Shown here: piece by piece, positions 55,421 through 64,000 of the stretch
Position numbering within the stretch: position 1 is the first letter of the stretch
Layout of the letters: each line of letters begins with the position of its first letter
Source: Coenobita brevimanus
Taxonomy: Eukaryota > Arthropoda > Malacostraca > Decapoda > Coenobitidae
Direction: 5' to 3'
Length of the DNA stretch: 64,000 nt
Assembly (NCBI GenBank): GCA_032717465.1
Contig: CM064669.1
Location: forward strand, 46,771,843-46,835,842
Position numbers and translations under genes: made by a program
The notes under the pieces: generated by a model
The model's database searches: none
Told to the model about the DNA's origin: nothing
Seen by the model: the letters and a program-made list of their open reading frames with translations, nothing else

Positions 55421-55880
55421 ACTATCTTGTAGCACAAACACCAGTGAAATTACTATATGCTGTGCTGGGGAAAAAAAAAATATATAAAACACGGCAAACA
55501 CATTAACTCATCTCAGAGGGGTGTCTCCGAGAAGTGAACCCATATTCATAAACTTTCCTATGTGTAAGTCGTAAATAAGGCTGACTGATTTACACTCTCC
55601 CCTTCACTCATTCGCCTACCAAACACTTCACCATCAAACGGGGGTGGACGCACAAATGATAAATGCGACCAGACAACATTATGAACATTATTTCAGATTG
55701 CAATTTATTACTAAGGAATCTTGTTTAGGTTAATGAAAAAAATCGATGGGTACTTTTATGCATACTTTTCTTGGATTCATGAGCACATTTCGCCTCTTAT
55801 GTTTTAAAGAATTACAGGATTTTCATGGTCATTTTTTCAGCAGTTGAATTTTGAACTCTGGATCTGTGCATGAAAAATGA
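55421..55880. other. unassigned sequence
   Basis: No gene or repeat family recognised. Confidence 0.45.
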
Positions 55881-56905
55881 AAACGAATTTGGGATTCTGA
55901 CCTGACCAAACCGGACCTAACCTTTCCAGTCACACTCGGCCAATTCACCCCATTTTAAAACTCTAATCTAACTTATTTTAATCTCATTCCTGGTCTAACC
56001 TATGCAAACTTACCCTAGGCCAACCAAATATGATTCAATTTACCCTTAACTCACCTAACCTAATCCAGCCTAACATTCAGTTCATTCTGACCTAATCAAA
56101 TCCCATATCACCTAGCCTAATCCAACCGAACATGATTCAGTTCAGTCTAGCCTACCCTAACTTAACCTAATCCTACCTAACCTACACTAACCCAGCCTAA
56201 TCAAACCAACCCTATCAGAGCATAGAACAAAATAATTATGCACCAACGAAACCCAGCCCCACCACCAACCCACGAAGAAAGCCACGATACACAACCCAAC
56301 CCAACCCAGCCCAACCCAGAAAGCCACGATACACAACCCAACCCAACCCAGGCTACCTTGTCCAGACCAAACCTAATCCAGCTCAACCTAACCTAGCTTG
56401 GCATACCATAACAAAATCTACCTTAACCTTACCTAACCAAGCTTTACACAAACATAACAGCACCAACGAAACTTACCCTCACCTAACGAAATCTAACAGC
56501 ATAAACATTTTCATAACCTAACCTAATCATACCAAGCTCAGCCTAACTAAAGATAACATAGCATATCAAAAATCTACCCCAAACATAACTCGACATAAGT
56601 CCTAACGTGAACACATATAAAACAGGATAAAATGGACTCTAATTTAACTTGACCTTATCTAACCATTCCAGACTTAACAGAGGACAGCATATAACAAGCG
56701 ACCCTAACTTAACTAAGCACATCAAAACACACTGTAACACAAACCTAACATAGCACATCACATGAGAACCTATCTTCATCTATCGTAATCCGTGTTAACT
56801 CCAGCTCCACATTACCGTAGCTCATCAGGGAAGGTATTATCAGCATGTATGGCCTCCCTAACTTAGCCTGACCTAACCTAACCTAGCCTAGTTTAGTATA
56901 GCGTA
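55881..56905. repeat. CCTAA-rich degenerate array (TTAGG-like), part 1
   Basis: ACCTAACC, CCTAATCC, AACCTAACCTA and related words throughout; some segments have CCCAACCCAACCCAGC. The strand orientation is CCTAA on +. TTAGG is the telomere repeat of most arthropods. No gene. Confidence 0.75.
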
Positions 56906-56910
56906 GCCTG

Positions 56911-57250
56911 TCTTAGGGATACGAATCGATAGAGAGGCGTCTTGCAGGCCGACAGTCTTAATGGATCCAGGTTCGAATCCTGGTTGGGACAGGGAAGAGC
57001 TTAAGGGTTTGAATGTCGTTAAACCAGACTTTAATGATTTATCAAAAGACCCGCCAACGTGTAGTAAAAATACCCCAGCTAAAACAGATCTAATAGTCCT
57101 GTATGAGGCAGCCCAGGCATGCACTTAAGATGGGCGGTGGATGTTGGCGCCGAAGTGGTGGCATGTGGAGGTGTATAGTATATAGGAGGGTTGCCGGGCT
57201 TCAGGGAACGAGCTGTGAAGCTTATGTCCGGAGTCGGGCACATAAAAAAA
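56911..57250 (+). mobile_element. tRNA-derived SINE ('SINE-B'), copy 2
   Basis: Collinear with 32834-33135: B-box region CAGGTTCGAATCCTGG (about 56968), AGGGTTTGAATGTCGTTAAA, TTGGCGCCGAAGTGGTGGC, and the end GAGTCGGGCACATAAAAAAA. The A-box part is degraded. It splits the CCTAA-rich array in two. Confidence 0.87.
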
Positions 57251-57860
57251 GCCAAGCCTAGCCTAGCCTAGCCTAGCCTAACCTAACCTAACCTAGTCCA
57301 ATCTAGCCCAAACTAACCCAACACAACACACCACCAAATATATCCTAACATACCATGTCAAACTAAACCCAACACAGCAAATCATAACACAGCCCACCAA
57401 CACCTCTCCTAATTCTCCCTTGCTTAAACTAAACTAATAAAACACAGCACAACATAACAGTATAGCACGTCGTAACAAACCTAACATAGCACACCATGAC
57501 AAAATATACTCAACTCCAAACTAACAACATAGCCCAACCAAACAGAACACAGCACGACAAATCTACCCCAAACCTAACACAGCACATCAAAACAAGTACC
57601 CACCTTCACGCCTCCTAATCTGTCCCAATTCCAGCACCTCCATCCCATAAAACACACAAATCTACCCCAGACCTAACACAGCACATCACAACAAAAACCC
57701 ACACACACACACCACCTAATCCATCCCACCCCATCACCTCCATCCCATAAAACTTAACACAGATCTACCCCAGACCTAAAACAGCACATCACAACAAAAA
57801 CCCACACACACACACCACCTAATCCGACCCAACCCCAACACCTCCACCCTACGTTAACCC
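57251..57860. repeat. CCTAA-rich degenerate array, part 2
   Basis: Begins with near-perfect GCCTAGCCTAGCCTAACCTA (about 57253), then degenerates into AACACAGCACATCA and CCCACACACACA-type units. An imperfect direct repeat (CTACCCCAGACCTAA, 57662 and about 57765) is visible. Confidence 0.75.
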
Positions 57861-58001
57861 CCCCGAGCGAGAAAGGTATCGTGGGAATGCATATCGTCCC
57901 TTTAAGTCAGGGTCGTACATTCAATACTTCGCGAGTTACAATCCCATTCTCGACTGACAGGGGTGGTGGCGGTAGGGAGTTCTGGGAAGGAGGGGTGAAT
58001 C
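57861..58001. other. unassigned sequence
   Basis: No feature recognised. Confidence 0.4.
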
Positions 58002-58057
58002 GAACACAAGCTTATGCCCTTTTAATAACAGTAAGTGTGTTCTGTCTCTATGTCTGC

Positions 58058-58127
<70 letters not shown>

Positions 58128-58790
58128 CGGTCTGCCTGTCTGTGTTTTTCCTCCCTATAGAACACAAGCTAATACTCTTTTAATGATGTCAGGTGTTTGC
58201 CTTCTGGCTGGTGTTTCTTTGTGTCTGTGTGTCTCTTGTATGCATGTTTATCTGTGCCTGTCTGTCTCTGTCTATCTATTTCTGTCTCTATCTGTATGGC
58301 TGTCTGTACAACACAAGCTTATACTCATTTAATAATGGGAGGTGTGCTTTCTAATTGGGTGTTTCTTGCCGTCAGTGTCTGTGTGTTTGTCTCTGTCTTT
58401 GTCTGTCTATTTGTCTGTTTATCTGTCTGTCTGTTTATCTGAAGGACACACGCTTACATTCTTTTAATAAGGAGAAAGGTATGGTTCCCAACTACCTACT
58501 TCTTTTTCTGTGTCCCCTTGTTTGTCTCTGTCTATGCTTCTGTGTCCTGCTGTCTGTCTCCATTTTCATCTCTGTTTTTGTCTTTTCTATGTCTGTCTTT
58601 ATCTGTCTGTCTGTCTGTAGAACACTAGCATATACTCTTTTAACAAGGATACGTGTGTACTTCTGACTAGCTGTTTCTTGCTGTGTCTGTCTGTGTGTGC
58701 ATTTGTGTGTGTATCTGTTTTTGTCTGGCTGTATGTCTGTCTGTGACTGTGTGTCTGTCTGTGCTTATCTGTGTCTGTCTCTCTGTCTTT
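58002..58790. repeat. about 150 bp tandem repeat with internal TG/TCTG microsatellites, five units
   Basis: Units start with GAACACAAGCTTATACTCTT-like sequence plus TTAATAA, at about 58002, 58158, 58308, 58442 and 58618. Each then has a GTGTTTGCCTTCTGGCTGG-like segment and TCTG/TG simple repeat of differing length (in unit 1 a pure (TG)n at 58062-58125). Cys/Val/Leu-rich frames are artefacts. Confidence 0.9.
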
Positions 58791-58845
58791 CAATCCGTCC
58801 GTCCGTCAGTCAGTCCGCTCATCCGTCAGTCTGTCAGTTCGTCAG

Positions 58846-58885
<40 letters not shown>
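58791..58885. repeat. TCAG/TCCG tetranucleotides and (TC)n
   Basis: GTCCGTCAGTCAGTC words then TC run at 58851-58885. Confidence 0.9.
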
Positions 58886-58888
<3 letters not shown>

Positions 58889-59021
58889 CGATGCCCGTAT
58901 TGTTGAAGAGTACAGACACTGTATAGCAAAGTGCCCTGGAGTGGTGTTTGCGTATGTCAAATGTAGATATTTTAAAGCTTAAATATTACTGTACAAAATG
59001 ACACGCAGATTCCATAGTACA

Positions 59022-59125
59022 GCAGGGTAGTGAAATGGCGTTGGACAGGGCGACATGGAGGTGATTTGTTTGTAGCCACCCCTTACGGGATTAAGGCGTC
59101 TGGCAATAGGTAGACAGATAGACAG
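59022..59125 (+). mobile_element. LINE 3' end (about 95 bp) with GATA/ACAG tail
   Basis: GGGCGACATGGAGGTGATTT, AGCCACCCCTTACGGGAT and TCTGGCAATAGGTAGACAGA match 32278 and 54476. Confidence 0.78.
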
Positions 59126-59254
59126 AATTCAAGTGGGTGTTTATTTAATCCAAAACTAATGGAAACTTTTATGGAATACAGAAGGGCTGGGAATATCTGT
59201 TGAATATTAACTCTCGCAGGCTCCTATGACGAACTAACATCTTAAAAGCATTGT

Positions 59255-59467
59255 CTATACTCCGCTCACTTGAAGCTGGCAAAAATTTACCACCTCTCCA
59301 TCCTGAATCCTGAGCTGTAACAAGACAATACAGTGAGGTGCAAATCACGAAGAAGTGCTATGGATAATATACAGAGCCGTGGTACCGTCCCTGCCTTCCA
59401 CTGAATTACAGGGAATAAGTTACAAAATGACGAAAATCTCTGCCAAGTTACGGTGAACGGAGTATAG
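59255..59467 (-). mobile_element. MITE-1 family copy, best-preserved termini (213 bp)
   Basis: Left end CTATACTCCGCTCACTTGAA and right end TTACGGTGAACGGAGTATAG are inverted copies; 25 of 33 terminal positions pair by eye. TATA stands at both ends, consistent with a TA target duplication. The middle contains AATCACGAAGAAGTGCTA. No transposase is encoded. Confidence 0.88.
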
Positions 59468-59654
59468 ATTTAGATCACGTAATATTATAGTTGATGCGCC
59501 CGAAACCACAGAGAATATCGAAGGCCAGGATGCTTAAAAGAATGGTGGTGTTGTCTTTCGTTGGGTACTTTGGTGTTGGTATTCGTGCTGTTATATTTTC
59601 CTTTTTCCTGTGTCTGCGTCCGGTTTACTTCATATATAATGGAAGATAATAGGT
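59468..59654. other. unassigned sequence
   Basis: No feature recognised. Confidence 0.4.
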
Positions 59655-59656
59655 GG

Positions 59657-59689
<33 letters not shown>

Positions 59690-59785
59690 GGTGGAGGAGG
59701 AGGAGGATGAAGTTGATGACGAGGAGGAGGAGAATCAGGAGGAAGAGGATAAAGTTGATGATGATGATGATGATGATGATAACGC
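59655..59785. repeat. (GAT)n/(GAG)n compound triplet array
   Basis: GAT at 59656-59690, GAG/GAA in the middle, GAT again at 59755-59782. Confidence 0.94.
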
Positions 59786-59969
59786 TGGCAGTGATTACGT
59801 CTTACAATAACAGTTTTTCAAATACAAATACACAAAAATCAAACTTCAAAAATGGAATGACAAAAAAATTAATAGAACACCAAATTAAAGGAAATGTTCA
59901 ACGCGTAAAATATTTAGAAAGAAAAAAACATGAAGGGAATGTTTTAAATAATAATCTGAAACACTTAAA

Positions 59970-59974
<5 letters not shown>
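59786..59974. other. unassigned A-rich sequence
   Basis: No feature recognised. Confidence 0.4.

Positions 59975-60003
<29 letters not shown>
59975..60003. repeat. (TC)n microsatellite at a LINE 3' end
   Basis: TC run directly abutting the reversed LINE tail; read on the minus strand it is a (GA)n tail. Confidence 0.9.
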
Positions 60004-60006
<3 letters not shown>

Positions 60007-60205
60007 CAGACACCTTAATCCAGTGAAGGTGGACACAAATAAATCGCCTCCATGTCACCCTGTCTTCTGCCACTTAGTTCCCCTCCCTCGAACTCACATC
60101 CCCCTCTCTCATACATCTCTCCAATCCATCACTCCATCTCATCCTCAGTCTCCCCCTCCACCTCACCCACACTCTTCTAGTCAGTCTCTCATTATCCACG
60201 AATAA
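60004..60205 (-). pseudogene. LINE 3' end and C-terminal remnant, reverse orientation
   Basis: Complement reads the C-terminal coding part (GTGGAGGGGGAGACTGAGGA near 60145-60165) and the 3' end (GACATGGAGGCGATTTATTT, CACTGGATTAAGGTGTCTGG). The protein remnant is frame-disrupted. Confidence 0.75.
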
Positions 60206-60402
60206 ATGCCGTAAATACACTTCTTAGAGATGTGGAAATATTCAGAGGTTTTGTGGCGGAGTGGCAGAGGTGTAGCCTAAGTATGATGTATTTTGTATTA
60301 TGTATTATGTATGTGTTTTCACGGTACAACACGGTATGCAGAAATACAGGATACAGGCAAGGAAAGTACAGTTGATTTGGATGTATATGATAAAGGGATG
60401 GC
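60206..60402. other. unassigned sequence
   Basis: GTGGCGGAGTGGCAGAGG at about 60253 is A-box-like, but no B box follows. Confidence 0.4.
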
Positions 60403-60448
<46 letters not shown>

Positions 60449-60469
60449 AGAGAGAGAGAGAGAGAGAGA
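60403..60469. repeat. (TG)n-(AG)n compound microsatellite
   Basis: TG run then AG run. Confidence 0.95.
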
Positions 60470-60569
60470 ATCCAACTTCAAAGAAAAATCGAAACATTCC
60501 GAAATACCTACCTAAATGTCGTGCGCAATTTAACTCTCTGACCTTTGAGCGAAACGCAGAAAGAGTGAG

Positions 60570-60827
60570 AAAGCGAGAGAGAGAGAGAGAGAGAGGGGAT
60601 ACTAACACTCCCAGGCTCCTCTATGCTCACTCTCGTCTTAATAAAATCGTCTGCCTTTAACTAAAACAAAATACTAGAGTTGTCCCGACTACAAGAGAGC
60701 TATACAATAAAAAATAAATAAAATACGAAAAAATTGGCAAATAATTCGAAAAAATATCATGTAATTATTATTATTATTATTATTTTTTTTTTTTTTGAGG
60801 AAAACATTTTTGACAATCTCTTCAGCA

Positions 60828-60893
<66 letters not shown>
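60570..60893. repeat. (GA)n, ACGATTTT fragment, (ATT)n and (TC)n
   Basis: GA at 60575-60595; TTAATAAAATCGTCTGCC (about 60638-60655) is an ACGATTTT-family end; ATT and poly(T) at about 60766-60796; TC at 60831-60893. Confidence 0.85.
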
Positions 60894-60895
<2 letters not shown>

Positions 60896-60941
60896 CTTGT
60901 TTCCCAGAGTCGATTTTATTCACCTTGAGAGTGGTTCCTCA

Positions 60942-61160
60942 TATATCCTTTTCACATTAACTTGGCTTAGATTTTCGTCCTTTGGCAGATTAATTCACGT
61001 GGCTCATTGGCAGAAAAAGACAGTACTATGGATCTACGTTAATTTCCACAGCACTTCTTCGTGACTAGCACCATACCTAAGTGTTAATCTATTGTTACAA
61101 CTTGGCATTCAATATAGAGAGAAGGAAGTTTTAGGCCAAGTCAGAGTAAAAAGAGTATAG
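60942..61160 (+). mobile_element. MITE-1 family copy with both termini
   Basis: Left TATATCCTTTTCACATTAAC, TTCACGTGGCTCATTGGCAG, CTTCTTCGTGACTAGCACCA, right AAGTCAGAGTAAAAAGAGTA. Termini pair as inverted repeats. Confidence 0.87.
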
Positions 61161-61194
61161 GAAGAGATTGACTAAGTATATATATCAAACTCAC

Positions 61195-61405
61195 TATATT
61201 AAGCCTTTCCCATGCTAATGAAAATCGCCTGGAGTAAAATCGCCTGCGAGAATAAAATGCAAAAGACCTTTATTCAGCGATTTAACCCCTCATCTGGCCG
61301 ACCTATTTCTCATCTTAATCTTGCTATCCTCAAACGATATTATTCAGCATATGATTTACATCTCGACCTGGGGGGGTTACATGCAGCCTTCATTAGTCCT
61401 CTTTA
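61195..61405. repeat. ACGATTTT-family fragments
   Basis: TTAACCCCTCATCTGG and CTCAAACGATATTATTCAGC with GGGGGTTACATGCAGCCTTC parallel 49670-49740. Confidence 0.55.
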
Positions 61406-61409
61406 CCAC

Positions 61410-61585
61410 TACACAGGACGCCTTCATGTGGTGGCACCGATATGGCTGGGTGGTGGAGCTGCCACGTTATATAAAAATCCCCCAATTCCCTCCCTACCCA
61501 CCGAAGAGAGGATGGTGGACTGGGGAGGAAGGAAAACTTGGTCTGAAGTCTATCAGGTTCACGTTGAGATGGGTCTGGGGTTGCA
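61410..61585 (+). mobile_element. SINE-TAC family copy 7
   Basis: AGGACGCCTTCATGTGGTGG, CACCGATATGGCTGGGTGGT, GGATGGTGGACTGGGGAGGA and GAGATGGGTCTGGGGTTGCA, then triplets. Confidence 0.88.
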
Positions 61586-61808
<223 letters not shown>

Positions 61809-61849
61809 ACGCCAGACGATTTTATTCAGCCTAGAGGAGCTCCCTAGTA

Positions 61850-62170
61850 GTAAAGAAGATAAATAAGACAATACACAAACCCCGGCAGTAAAGAAAGCAA
61901 GAAAAAATATCAAGAAATGGCAAAAAAATAACTCGCCTCCCGTTTTGAGCGAAATTTTAAAGGAAGCGAACGAAAGGATACGAGACGCAGCCTTTTCCCG
62001 GGGACAGAGAATTATAATATGCAAAGGAGAGAGAGAAAAAAAAAAGAACCCGAATCGCCACCTCATAATTGTTTTTCATAAAATTTCGCGAGTTACAATA
62101 AATCTTCGTGGATTAGGCGCAGTTTTTAAATTCAGTGGAGGAAATTGCCTTGGATAAATTTTGGGAGACT
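61850..62170. other. unassigned A-rich sequence
   Basis: No gene or family recognised. Confidence 0.45.
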
Positions 62171-62174
62171 TCGA

Positions 62175-62176
62175 GG

Positions 62177-62222
<46 letters not shown>

Positions 62223-62314
62223 GTGGGTGTGCTGAGAGGGAGTGTGGAAGAGTGAGATGAAGTATGGAGGAGTGGGAGGAAGTAAGATAAATGAGGGGGG
62301 ACCAGCTGCGAAAT

Positions 62315-62360
<46 letters not shown>

Positions 62361-62414
62361 GGTATGTGCAAGTGAAAGTATAAATAACTTAGGGAATGCG
62401 TAGGAATGTCTGCA

Positions 62415-62468
<54 letters not shown>
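62175..62468. repeat. (GA)n runs, GTGTGGAAGAGTGAG-type units, (GT)n-(GA)n
   Basis: GA at 62175-62219 and 62318-62359; 62220-62285 resembles the 20 bp unit of 18768-19165; GT then GA at 62420-62468. Leu/Ser and Thr/His frames are artefacts. Confidence 0.9.
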
Positions 62469-62469
<1 letters not shown>

Positions 62470-62569
62470 GGAGGGTGTAATTTAAGCATAAATAATGGCG
62501 ACAGTTGAAAGTGAGTGTGTGAGTTAGTGTGAGAGAGAGCCACATTCTCACAACACAAGGGGTTGGAGC

Positions 62570-62790
62570 AAGCATTAAACCTCTTCAGCACGAGGACGTC
62601 TATCTAATTCTTGCCACCTTTAGATGATTTAATTCAGGTAAGTAAAGATGTCTCATATTATTTAATGTAGTCTTGATCCAATATAACTAGTTCTAAGTCT
62701 CCCCTATGCCGAATATTTTGTCTGTAGGTAAGAATCATTCAATAAAACCTATGTCATTTGAGTGAAGCAGTTAACCTCTTCAGTGCGACA
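62570..62790. repeat. ACGATTTT-family element, degenerate
   Basis: TTAAACCTCTTCAGCACGAG, TAGATGATTTAATTCAGGTA and TTAACCTCTTCAGTGCGACA keep the family order. Confidence 0.55.
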
Positions 62791-62796
62791 GGGCGG

Positions 62797-62980
62797 TATT
62801 CGTGAGGGGCGCCTTCACGCTTTGGCACCGATATGGCCGAGTAACTCCTCTACCTGGTTAGGCAAACTTCCCCCAGCTCCGTCCCTGTCTCCGAAAAAAG
62901 GAGTATGGTGGACTGCAGAAAAGGGAAACTTAAGCCTTAAGTTCATCGGGTTCACGTCCACATGAGCGTATTCTTGCAAT
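62797..62980 (+). mobile_element. SINE-TAC family copy 8 (no triplet tail)
   Basis: GAGGGGCGCCTTCACGCTTT, GGCACCGATATGGCCGAGTA, TATGGTGGACTGCAGAAAAG and GGGTTCACGTCCACATGAGC. The tail position has only TTGCAATTAGTAC. Confidence 0.82.
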
Positions 62981-63161
62981 TAGTACTTGCTCCTTCTGGT
63001 ACAAGACCCCTTTCCTAAGATGAGTAAGATCGACTGCAGGTAACCAGAGAATAAAGAAAAAATGCCGTAGTAGTGAAGGGGTTGCTGGATAAGGCTATTT
63101 CCTACCATACAGTTCTTCCGTCTCAGTGAAGGGGTTAAAACGAGTGAGTGAATTATTGAAT

Positions 63162-63235
63162 GCAGTAGTAGTAGTAGTAGTAGTGGTAGTAGTAATAGTA
63201 CCGGTAGTAGTAGTAGTAGTAGTAGTAGTAGTAAT
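63162..63235. repeat. (AGT)n array, tail of SINE-TAC copy 9
   Basis: AGT/GTA triplets, complement of TAC. Confidence 0.94.
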
Positions 63236-63425
63236 TGCAACCCCAAGCTCATCTGAACGTACTGTAAACCCGATGGACTGCAGGATGAAGTTGCTCCTCT
63301 CCTGCACTCTACCATCCATCTTTCGGGGAATAGGGAGGGAAATGAGGGACCTTTGTATAACTTAAATGACAACGCCACTGCCCGACCATATCAGTGCCAG
63401 CGCATGACGACGCCCTCTCCTACAC
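63236..63425 (-). mobile_element. SINE-TAC family copy 9
   Basis: TTGCAACCCCAAGCTCATCT, GATGGACTGCAGGATGAAGT, ATCTTTCGGGGAATAGGGAG and ACGACGCCCTCTCCTACACC. Inverted with respect to copy 8. Confidence 0.85.
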
Positions 63426-63474
63426 CGAATTATTGAATGAAAGCTGCCAACAGTCTATACAATCTGGCATTATG

Positions 63475-63560
63475 TACTGCCAACTGGGTAGCGTGTTTCA
63501 CCACCACTACTTTGGTCCTGGCTTCGATCCCAGCCGAGGGTAGACATTTAAGTGCCGGGA
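63475..63560 (+). mobile_element. tRNA-like sequence (SINE head or tRNA relic)
   Basis: A-box-like TGGGTAGCGTGTTT (63485) and B-box-like GGCTTCGATCCC (63520-63531), 35 bp apart, with CTGG/CCAG around the T loop. No full cloverleaf or acceptor stem could be drawn, so a functional tRNA gene is unlikely. Confidence 0.45.
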
Positions 63561-63722
63561 CGTACAGTATTACGGGGATATTCTCACACGTGTTGTGTCA
63601 CCTGTTCTCACCTTGTTCTTCCCATGGTCGATGAGTTGTATAACCAGTCTCTCAAAACACACGGCTGCTCATGAAAACTGGCAGCGCGACGGTGCGGAGA
63701 GGCATCCAGTTTTTTACGATGA

Positions 63723-63862
63723 TTGATGCTGATACTGATGATGATGATGATGATTATGATACTGAAGATGAAAATGATGACGATGAGGAGGAGGAGGATA
63801 TTGATGATGATGATGAGGAGGAGGAGGAGATTGGCGTTGATGATGATGACTATGATCATGAC
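63723..63862. repeat. (GAT)n/(GAG)n compound triplet array
   Basis: GAT with GAG/GAA blocks. Asp/Glu-rich, Met/Arg-rich and Ile-rich frames are artefacts. Confidence 0.94.
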
Positions 63863-64000
63863 TGAGTGTGTAATATCATTCTGTATCTTAACTGATAAAC
63901 TTTGTAATGTGTAATTCACGTTGATCACATGTTGCGTTTACAGGTGTGTGCCATAACAGAGGGACAAAAGTTAGGTGTTTCGTGTTCGCATTTCTTCTTG
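63863..64000. other. unassigned sequence to window edge
   Basis: No feature recognised. Confidence 0.4.

Overview
The window looks like non-genic DNA from a repeat-laden metazoan genome, most likely a crustacean and probably a decapod. This is inferred from three things. Perfect dinucleotide, trinucleotide and tetranucleotide microsatellites are extremely dense. tRNA-derived SINEs and a non-LTR retrotransposon with degenerate coding sequence are present. About 2 kb is built from CCTAA, the complement of the TTAGG telomere repeat of arthropods. There is no bacterial or viral gene organisation, no rRNA and no CRISPR array. Almost every long open frame is a translated simple repeat or a polypurine/polypyrimidine tract and is not annotated as a gene.

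One stretch looks like a real cellular coding exon. At 46768-46852 (+) there is an ATG, a textbook signal peptide and a phase-1 GTAAGG splice donor. I read it as the first coding exon of a secreted protein whose later exons are not recognisable here. A GC-rich island at 43950-44165 lies 2.6 kb upstream and is an unproven candidate for a promoter or untranslated exon.

The rest is dispersed repeats and the tandem arrays around them. (1) A 5'-truncated LINE with reverse transcriptase (5880-7449) sits inside a TAC microsatellite and ends in a GATA tail. Shorter 3' ends of a related LINE lie at 16445, 24305, 32040, 54476, 59022 and 60004. (2) A roughly 180 bp SINE-like family with a (TAC)n tail ('SINE-TAC') has nine copies. 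(3) A roughly 213 bp MITE family with TA-flanked inverted repeats ('MITE-1') has about twelve copies or fragments. (4) Three other foldback elements lie at 10106-10273, 14706-15233 and 51690-52033. (5) Two copies of a tRNA-derived SINE with a clear B box lie at 32834 and 56911. (6) There are further dispersed families (C, D, E, F, the 'ACGATTTT' family and the TGACC/AGGTCA family).

Layout: 1-5.8 kb is microsatellites with a TGACC-rich block; 5.9-7.4 kb is the LINE; 7.5-20.5 kb is mixed MITE, SINE and minisatellite; 21.5-24.2 kb is a second TGACC block and a roughly 100 bp A/T tandem repeat; 24.2-35 kb is mixed mobile elements; 35.5-36.5 kb is an AGGTCA-rich block; 36.7-39.1 kb is TGGTGA-rich DNA and compound TC/CA arrays; 39.6-41.1 kb is a CACCTG array; 41.1-43.95 kb is polypurine; 44.2-45.4 kb is minisatellites; 46.77 kb is the candidate exon; 46.9-49.1 kb is polypurine; 50.0-51.5 kb is two 30 bp minisatellites; 55.9-57.9 kb is CCTAA-like; 58.0-58.7 kb is a roughly 150 bp TCTG-rich array; 59-64 kb is MITE, SINE and LINE fragments.

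The recurring theme is that microsatellites here begin at fixed positions of dispersed elements: the TAC tail of a SINE, the GATA tail of a LINE, and one CA site inside the TGACC repeat. All family names are labels for this window; none was checked against a database.
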